Shown here: positions 57,598-64,000 of the stretch, piece by piece
How positions within the stretch are numbered: position 1 is the first letter of the stretch
Layout of the letters: every line of letters begins with the position of its first letter
Source of the DNA: Nemertoderma westbladi
Lineage: Eukaryota; Xenacoelomorpha; Nemertodermatida; Nemertodermatidae
Length of the DNA stretch: 64,000 bases
NCBI GenBank assembly: GCA_032718475.1
Contig: JAUCBJ010007690.1
Span: 1 to 64,000, forward strand
Direction: 5' to 3'
The notes under the pieces: model-generated
The model's database searches: none
What the model saw: the letters and a program-made list of their open reading frames with translations, nothing else
Told to the model about the DNA's origin: nothing
Program-made: the position numbers and the translations under genes

Positions 57598-60059
57598 AGT
57601 CAATGTGCTCTGTGTAATAAATTTTCGCGAATGTTACATTTACAGTTGCCCCAATTTCCAAAGGAGTTGGTAATCTATATTTCTAACAATAAAGTTTATG
57701 GTATGCAATGTCCTGAATAAATACTATTTTAATATTTCCTTTTTAATAAAGCCGTTGGTTCAAATATTTTTGTGGATATGATTCGTTGTTCATTAAATTT
57801 GATATAACCATAACCGGTGTTGTTATAAAAGTAGATATAGCTTTACGGTGGCTAATGTTTTTATACCAAAATGTACCAAAATTGCACAAAAAATACCAAA
57901 ATGAAGCATTATGTTATTCACTCTATCAATACATTTTTGTGTTTAAAAACATTACATTTAAAAATATTTTAAAAGAACCCCCCATTTAGAAAAATGTCAA
58001 AAAAATGTAATGGAATTTAATGGAGATAATATATAATTAAATGGAGATTTCAAATCTGCATGCAATTTTCTGATTTATTTTCTCAAACAAACTCAAGTTA
58101 TTACCCAAATCGTAAGAGCTAGTTTGATTTTTGACACGCCTTCAAGCAGCACGATGTTTTAAATTGAATAAGGCCATTTTCATAACAAAAAGTTCTCAGG
58201 GTGCAGATGTGATTAATATTGCTAAAAAGTTGTTTTATTAGTTATATTTTTAGCAAGGATGAAAAATTTCATTGAATTTCATTCATTTTTGATAAAGTTA
58301 CTTTTGAACAGAAAAATTGTATTATCTAAAATACCGGGATGTTTGAATCGTTCCTTAAACTTTATACACCTACTGTATTAGTATCTCTATCCTTTTTTCA
58401 TGGAATAGTCTATTTATCCGCTAATTTTTACTGAAATGAGTGGAAATTTTGTACAATTGTTTAGAATACCTTCGTCCAGAAGTCTTGTAAACAAATGATG
58501 CACCAAATGCTCTGGAGCCTTTTTAGTGAAAAAAAAATCAGTTCCTATTTGACGATCTCATGTGAGAAACAAGTTGTCGGATATTGGGTTTATCAAATTT
58601 AATAGAATAATTACTGTATTTTTGTACAGTTTTACTTACAGCTCTACAAAATAATAACCAGATAGATGACCAATCGACAATACAAATATAGTCGACAGTA
58701 GGGGGGCCTTTATGTGCTGGACAAATAAATACTTTAGGAATATGCCGAGACATCGACTAAAGTATGTATCAATACATGTATCAATCTGTATTAAGGCGGA
58801 CATGTACTGTACAGTAGAGTATTCCAGAGTTGTATCACCTTGGTTGCACTTGTCACGAGTGATTCATTACTTAACAAATATAAGATATTTATCAATCTTA
58901 TTGATATAACAGGAAAAAAAAATTGTAAAATTTACAGACGTTCAAGGCCGACGTTCAAAGCCGAAGTTCAAAGCCGCCATTCAAGGCTCATTTTCATAAG
59001 GAGGTAAACGTTGATTAAGCGGATAGCTGACAGCTATAATAATATTAACGTAGCAACGTATTTCCGCAAACAGATAAATCTGCCTAGTCGCGTTTTGGTA
59101 AACATTGTGTAACTGTGAATAAAGTAGGTAGCCAATGCGTAGTTAATACTGTACAATTTATTATCATGTGGAACATCTGTGTAATGTCTTTATCATGATA
59201 TGTAAGTGGGTTCCACGTGGCCCATGACACTGACCCCGTCCCATGAGTGGCTTAATAGGCCTATCTAACTACCTGTAGACATAATGATAATGTGTGTGAG
59301 ATGGTATATAGACCCAGAGGTGAGATACTTCTTACCATAATGCTCTTTATCGTAGATTAGATAACAAACAAATAGAATAAATACGTAGTTTTGGTTTAAA
59401 TTCACTTTCAAATTATTTTAGTTCATATCATGTTGTTACCGTCAATCCTAAATCAACCCGCGTATGGATGGACGCCGACGTAAGCCAGCGATGACGTCAC
59501 CTAACTTCCCCGAACTAGTCACCGGATTATTGTGAATGGGGAGAATTTTAACTGTAATGCAGATCATAAGAAAACAAAGCATTGCATTGGTTGGACATCA
59601 ATTTATTCCTCTGTGGTGGTTCTTTGTATACAATCTGTTCATATAATTTGTTCTACAAACGATCTGATTCAGAACTTATGGGCTTCCCCACTACAAAAAT
59701 AACACAAAATATTCACAAATGAGTCAAATAAACTTATTCTACAAATAACAATATCAAAATTTACTTTATAGGATTGCTGACTTTACTTTACAAGATTTTC
59801 GACTACTCTAGCTAATTTTGATACCCATCTGTCCGGCCAGTGTCATATTGCCAGTCGTGTCAGGCGCGTGTCAACCGCTACGAATGAGTTTTGAGTCCTT
59901 TCCAGGTTCGTAGTAACTCCAGAGACAGCAGACCGATCGGGCAAGATTTGCAGATTGCGGATAGTGTGGGACAAATTGTACTGAATTCACACAATATATG
60001 TAATAGAGAATCTCGAGTACTGCGGGGCAGAGAAACGGGGGCATTGTTCAGACCCACAG
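57598..60059. other. Intergenic, nothing recognisable
   Basis: AT-rich single-copy-looking DNA. It contains only short unsupported reading frames on both strands, a small TACCAAAATG repetition (57863-57905) and the 13-bp minisatellite listed separately. I found no protein motif, RNA gene or transposon end. Confidence 0.6.
58938..58989. repeat. 13-bp minisatellite, four units
   Basis: Four consecutive 13-bp units of the form ACGTTCAARGCCG, the last one diverged (CCATTCAAGGCTC). It is GC-richer than its surroundings. Confidence 0.7.
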
Positions 60060-60065
60060 TTGGTA

Positions 60066-60350
60066 CCAAGGTGTACTAAATAACAGGTCATGTAGCGAGC
60101 GGATTGCTGAAATTATGCTACTTTGTTAGGTGGATATGATGACTAGGGTTCATAGAAATGTAATAAAATGTCTTTCTGGAATTTTTATCTTGTAGTTGCC
60201 AAGGTAACCGGGTGCAAAGTTCAAACTTTGCGCGCCTGTATTTCAAGGTGGCAAAGGATTCTTCCCTTGAGATTTGGTAGGTGATTAAAGGAAATAAAAG
60301 TCTATCAAAATATTTTACATTTGAATTTGTTTACATTCCCGTAGCCATGG
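60066..60350 (+). repeat. Left arm of foldback element
   Basis: Pairs with 60705-61056. The shared core includes GGTGGATATGATGACTAGG, AATGTCTTTCTGG and TTGCCAAGG. The inner limit is set at the CCATGG near 60345-60350, facing CCATGG at 60705-60710. Confidence 0.8.
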
Positions 60351-60704
60351 AAATAAGTATAATGAAAAATTTGAAAAATTGTCTACCAATTCTATAAAAC
60401 ACCATTTTTATTCGGTTTGTCAGTCTAAATAATAAGTTAAAATTGCCAAAATTGTATTTTATAATTCGTCAATTGTGAATCATATTTTTAAAAGCCTATA
60501 TTTGCCAATAAACTAAACTGTCCAATCAGAGAGCAAGACCTGTGATAGCATGATTTTGACATTCCAGAATATTAAATTTCGGTTAGCAATTATTAGAAAT
60601 AAAGGACAGCCACCAGACATGTTTGTTGAAATTTATATAACTTGTAAATAGTAGCCCAATTTCTATCCGGCGGTCACAATGGGAAATTATCGTAATTCCC
60701 GTCA

Positions 60705-61056
60705 CCATGGAAACGGGATTGAAAAAAATTTAAATGTAAAATATTTTGGCAGACTTTTATTCCCTTTACTCATATACCAAATCTCAAAAACAGAATCCCT
60801 TGTCGTCTTGAATTACAGGCGCTCGAAATTTAAACTTTGCACCCGGTTTACCTTGGCAACTACAAGATAAAAATTCCAGAAAGACATTTTATTACATTGC
60901 TATCAATCCTAGTCATCATATCCACCTAACCAAAGTTGCATAAGAGAGGTTTCTAAGAAAATATTATGAAAATAGTGCCATAAATAAGGAAAAGATCGGC
61001 CTCCGCTAAGTTCAGGAATCCGCTCGCTGCATGACCTGTTATTTAGTACACCTTGG
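60705..61056 (-). repeat. Right arm of foldback element
   Basis: Reverse complement of the left arm with scattered mismatches and one block of about 67 bp absent from the left arm. The length difference (352 against 285 bp) equals that block. Confidence 0.8.
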
Positions 61057-61103
61057 TTGGTACACACATCCCGAGTTTCCGGGACATGTCTGTCTTTCTT
61101 TTT

Positions 61104-61335
61104 TTATAACTCTTCACGTATCCTTAGAATGGGTTCAATGATTCCACGACGTTTACGGAACCCATTCTGATTTCCAAGGAGCAGTCACTCAATGGGATCC
61201 CTGATGCAATTTAATAGAATTCTATTGTACAGCTTTGGAGCAATCGAGATCAATAAGATTCTACGAAAAGATTCCCAGTGTTTGGTTGCCCTTCTTGGGA
61301 ACTGGCACAATGCCTGTGCAATGGCGACATACGTG
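61104..61335 (-). pseudogene. Non-LTR reverse transcriptase fragment, broken
   Basis: Read on the minus strand, it shows motifs of the LINE reverse transcriptase fingers/palm in order: GIVPVPKKGNQ (near 61314-61282), then after a frameshift FRRILLISIAPKLYNR (down to about 61227), an in-frame stop, and NQNGFRKRRGIIEPILRIR (about 61174-61116), ending at TAA 61104-61106. The order and spacing match the block before the first catalytic Asp in RTE/CR1-like elements. With a frameshift and two stops it is dead. The foldback element begins about 45 bp further on. Confidence 0.65.
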
Positions 61336-61775
61336 TTGCTCTACTATAGTGTGAAGATGGATCTCACACTACTTGTCTGTTGCCATAGAGAGGACAAATC
61401 ATGCAAGAGATTAACTTTGTGGACAATAAGACGATGACGACTGTGAAGTCTCTAAGAGTAAATCCTGTACAGTCTAGTACAGAGGTCCTGTATTTCTTAC
61501 AAAACAGGTTATGGTGTATCTTGCACTTGTGACCACTGCATCCAGTATGTGTCCAGATCAAGTTGATTTAGTATAATAATATTTTAAGAATTCTAAAGGT
61601 GATAACTTATATAAACAATCACTAAATATTAATTTTTTTTTATTAGCTTTCGATAGCTCTCTCAATCTTTTTCAAATAAACGATATTTTAGAATAATGGC
61701 ACTACAAATAATAATACTACCCTAGCAACTAATGAGTTTGTTAAATCAGTGAATCTTTAATAATCTTTCTAATTT
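61336..61775. other. Intergenic, nothing recognisable
   Basis: AT-rich sequence between two retroelement relics; no motif or repeat recognised. Confidence 0.5.
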
Positions 61776-62391
61776 TTAAGGATTGAAAACATGAAGTTCA
61801 AAGTTATTGATCACCGCCTCGTTGAGAACATTCAAACCCATCGGTTGTAAAGTTTCCAACCGGCACTGCCATTCTCCCTCTTTAATTCTGAATTTTTGTC
61901 GGTTCAGTTTTTTGTTTGCTGAGATTGGTAGACAATCAAATGGTGTAATTCTGAAGTATGCATTGTAAGAATGACCCGAGGTAGTAAAATGTCTGTCGAT
62001 GGCAGTCGATGGTTTATCGTTAATTATCTTTGTCTTGTAGTTGGCTATCCTAGGCTTTAAGTCCTCTGTTGAACCGATACCAAATAAGTTACATTTAATT
62101 CAAGTCACCACGTAAATTACATTTTTAGCATTGCAAGATAAATCATTTTTTTCATTTATCATTGCTGTGGTTTATGTTAGTTGTTGAGCTGACTTATTTT
62201 AAAGGTAATAATACTTTACAGGGGACACATGCCGCTCTGTCACATTTATGAACTCCTAGAAAATCACTAGATGAAGGTTCCCTTGCACACCTCAGTCTGG
62301 ATGGCGCAAGGATATTCTTTAAGGTTGGTGCCCGGCGAGTTACAACTTCCAATTTATGACTATTCCAAAAAGAGTTTTGTGTAGTATACAC
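61776..62391 (-). pseudogene. Penelope-like element C-terminus: Cys motif and GIY-YIG nuclease, decayed
   Basis: Minus strand, in order: RRAPTLKNILAPSRL, then HKCDRAACVPCKV (C-x4-C-x2-C), a stop at 62194-62196 and a frameshift, then NDLSCNAKNVIYVVT, a TGA at 62100-62102, IKCNLFGIGSTEDLKPRI, RHFTTSGHSYNAYF and RIKEGEWQCRLETLQPMGLN, ending at TAA 61776-61778. This order (linker, Cys motif, GIY-YIG endonuclease with Arg and C-terminal Glu, closing P-x-GLN) is characteristic of Penelope-like retroelements. The TGA replaces the Cys usually found at that point. No upstream reverse transcriptase was recognised, so the relic is 5'-truncated or too diverged. Confidence 0.72.
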
Positions 62392-62656
62392 ACTGACTCT
62401 CTAATTACTTTCAGTTTGGTTCTTCCTTAGTTTAGGCCTACAGTTTAATTATCTGCAGTTGAGTCTGACCCTCCAGTTCAGATTATACTTTACCGGTACG
62501 TCGTGACTGCCGGATTATATCACCACACATTCATTATCAGTCATGGCGCAAAAAAAAATGAATTTGTCACCCAAAATATTTCTAACTCTATATATAGCTC
62601 AAAATCAACGTAATTTTATTTTTTAAATATTATATGTATCCACTGGCACGTGGCTA

Positions 62657-62698
62657 CACCTTCAGGTTGCGACACTCTCTCTCTCTCCAACTGAGCGA
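62657..62698 (-). other. Possible tRNA-derived SINE head
   Basis: On the minus strand TCGCTCAGTTGG (62698-62687) is one base from the tRNA A-box consensus TRGCTCAGTTGG. After a GA-repeat comes CAACCTGAAGGTG, like a tRNA anticodon arm. No B box follows, so a tRNA gene is excluded; a decayed SINE is possible, as is chance. Confidence 0.25.
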
Positions 62699-62901
62699 TC
62701 CAAAACACCATGGCCGGCTAAACCTAACTAACTATCCTAACTAATAAATTGAGTTCAGTTTCGCAGTTAAACAACCGATAATTTTTTACTGCTTCCACAA
62801 ATACAATGGTACCAACAAAACAACTAACCTTGTTTGCTGTGAGATTCCACGTCCGTGTCCTAGGTTTCAGTCTTGTCGCTGATTGCAAACCGAACCCAAC
62901 A

Positions 62902-62937
62902 CCCCCACACAAACCCCCACACCCCCACACAAACCCC
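62902..62937 (-). other. G-quadruplex-type motif
   Basis: Four C-runs of 5, 5, 5 and 4 (62902-62906, 62914-62918, 62922-62926, 62934-62937) with 7-, 3- and 7-nt spacers. The minus strand therefore fits the G-run/N1-7 quadruplex pattern. Confidence 0.6.
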
Positions 62938-63199
62938 AAACTCAGAAGCTCCGTCTCGCCATGTATCTCCAGATGGTATAAAATAATTAAGCGGTTATCC
63001 AACATGCCGGTACAAAACTTAAAAAATAATTTTATTATATATAAATTTTGGCCGAAACTGAATTCTCACAAACCTAGCTAAAATTTTTAAGAAGTTACTA
63101 ATTTACAATTTTATCCTAACGGCCCAATAAATTGTTGTATTTCTGCGATTAGTGAACAAAAGCTCTCACTGTTGCAAGCAACAGCAAAATACAATGGTT

Positions 63200-63275
63200 C
63201 TTACTGTACGTAGTACAGTAAGTAAAAGTGGTTCTTACTGTTACGTAGTACAGTAAATAAAAGTGGTTCTTACTG
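63200..63275. repeat. Short tandem repeat with hairpin
   Basis: GGTTCTTACTGT(T)ACGTAGTACAGTAA occurs twice in tandem (about 63196-63222 and 63230-63256), followed by a third GGTTCTTACTGTT. In the first copy CTTACTGTAC and GTACAGTAAG form a perfect 10-bp stem with a 3-base loop. Confidence 0.6.
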
Positions 63276-63442
63276 TTAAACAAGCGCAATCAGGAGCTGG
63301 TTCTTACTATTGAACAATACAGCATTCGCAAGCAGCAAAAACATAAAGTTGCTTCTTACCGCTAAGCGGCGCTGACCAGGCCATCCACTAATATGTTTTA
63401 CTATTATTTACTATACGGCTCCTACAAATCGCTTGCTCCTTT

Positions 63443-63464
63443 CTCTGTTGATCGCTCAACAGAG
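63443..63464. other. Perfect 8-bp hairpin
   Basis: CTCTGTTG (63443-63450), a 6-base loop, then CAACAGAG (63457-63464). No T-tract or gene end is beside it and no function is assigned. Confidence 0.5.
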
Positions 63465-63749
63465 AGCTAACTGTTCGAATCTATGAGCCACGTGGGAATA
63501 ACCAAAACAATAAACCCGAAATCAGCTCCCTAAGCTACTTAAAACAAGTGTGGGTGGCCTAACACTCGGAGTTCACTTATCGCAAAACACTGGAATTTAC
63601 TGGGTAGAACACGTCGAATGTAAGAATATTTTAATAATTTACAGGGACAGATCTGTTACTTTATTGTGTCGAAACTTGGCCTTTGGCTGGGTTTAGACCA
63701 GCAACTAATACTACTACTAGGATCGGCATGCTGCATTGCAGCTGCATTT

Positions 63750-64000
63750 TTAAGAATGCTGTGCCGGCTTGTCAACAAAATTGCACCGCCACAAATCCCT
63801 ATCACCCATGACATTTGCTAGATCATCCACATCTTTAAGGCCAGTGTCCTTTAAGATGCGTCTCAAGAAAGTCATGGGCTGTCCACCATGCTTATTCACT
63901 CCATGAGGCTGCCAAAGTACAAGATTATGCACTGGCTGGTCCTCACAGCGAAAGCAATGTCCTGCAAAGCGGAGGCGATTTTGTTCTAGTGTCAAGCTTG
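63750..64000 (-). pseudogene. Non-LTR reverse transcriptase C-terminus, partial
   Basis: Minus-strand frame open from the window edge to TAA 63750-63752; the beginning lies beyond 64000 (the apparent start at 63995 is a TTG inside the frame). It carries the signature of the end of many invertebrate LINE reverse transcriptase proteins: NRLRFAGHCFR, QPVHNLVLW, a Gly-x-Pro-like GGQPMTFLRR, LKDTGL and MGDRDLWR. The stretch seen is uninterrupted, so the copy could be intact upstream. It is a different piece from the broken fragment at 61104-61335, and both may come from the same kind of element. Confidence 0.7.

Larger units (their letters stand above)
60066..61056. mobile_element. Foldback DNA element with long inverted arms
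   Basis: The 991-bp element begins CCAAGGTGTACTAAATAACA and ends with its reverse complement. The left arm (60066-60350) and right arm (60705-61056) are inverted copies along most of their length, with mismatches; a 354-bp centre separates them. The right arm has about 67 extra bases near 60955-61025 that the left lacks. TTGGTA flanks both sides (60060-60065 and 61057-61062), a plausible 6-bp target duplication. No transposase frame is present, so it is non-autonomous. Termini and duplication do not match a superfamily I can name. Confidence 0.8.
62392..63749. other. Intergenic with small structured motifs
   Basis: No coding motif recognised. It holds a tRNA-like fragment (about 62657-62698), a CT microsatellite (about 62674-62688), a C-rich quadruplex-type motif, and hairpin-forming repeats at 63200-63275 and 63443-63464, listed separately. 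Confidence 0.55.

Noticed and set aside
57601-57603. TTG as start of the secreted protein
   Set aside because: Animal genes start with ATG; the ATG two codons downstream begins a perfect signal peptide.
57786-58909. Small frames of 65-71 codons between the secreted protein and the foldback element
   Set aside because: No motif, low-complexity AT-rich composition, overlapping on both strands; chance open frames.
61192-61437. 81-codon plus-strand frame
   Set aside because: Antisense to the reverse transcriptase relic on the minus strand.
62100-62102. TGA read as selenocysteine in the GIY-YIG fragment
   Set aside because: It sits at a normal Cys position, but the copy also has a frameshift and another stop, so simple decay explains it.
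63473-63481. tRNA B box (GTTCGAATC)
   Set aside because: No A box at the right distance and no T-arm pairing around it.

Overview
The window is animal nuclear DNA: a very large AT-rich satellite array with nested retroelements, followed by 7 kb of single-copy-like DNA. It has no prokaryotic organisation. It holds a BEL/Pao LTR retrotransposon, LINE-type reverse transcriptase pieces, a Penelope-like GIY-YIG nuclease relic and a small secreted Cys-rich protein, a mix typical of an invertebrate genome. I cannot name the species; an aquatic invertebrate is my best guess, and it is a guess.

Layout. Positions 1-9182, 15799-27266 and 27992 to about 57030 are one tandem array of a 36-bp unit, about 50 kb and roughly 1,300 units by length, running off the left edge. 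Because 36 is a multiple of 3, one minus-strand frame stays open for long stretches and reads as endless copies of MQCYNESIPELI. Unit variants (39 bp, 42 bp with an extra ATGCAT, 37 bp, and a stop-creating GGTAATTATTC type) are clustered regionally. Longer duplications lie on top: a 5,006-bp tandem duplication (15871-20876 / 20877-25882), a block at about 33-36.5 kb repeated 13.8-13.95 kb further right, a 4,147-bp offset repeat, and 804-, 585- and 468-bp repeats.

Two mobile elements sit inside the array. The first is a BEL/Pao element (9183-15798) with 666-bp LTRs differing at one base, a 5-bp CATTG target duplication and one long pol frame. Its gag-protease region is largely missing, and at the deletion point a 31-bp copy of the LTR/leader junction is embedded in the reading frame. 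The second is a 5'-truncated, GC-rich non-LTR-type retroelement 3' end (27267-27991) with a 16-bp target duplication. Both left junctions fall at the same phase of the 36-bp unit, directly after ACATTG.

Right of the array, on the minus strand, is a 132-aa secreted six-Cys protein (57199-57597), possibly Ig-like, whose transcription would run towards the array. After about 2.5 kb with nothing recognisable comes a 991-bp foldback DNA element (60066-61056) with long inverted arms and a TTGGTA duplication. Then follow three retroelement relics, all minus strand: a LINE reverse transcriptase fragment (61104-61335), a Penelope-like Cys-motif plus GIY-YIG fragment (61776-62391), and a reverse transcriptase C-terminus running off the right edge (63750-64000). 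The only likely host gene is the secreted protein; everything else recognisable is satellite or mobile DNA.
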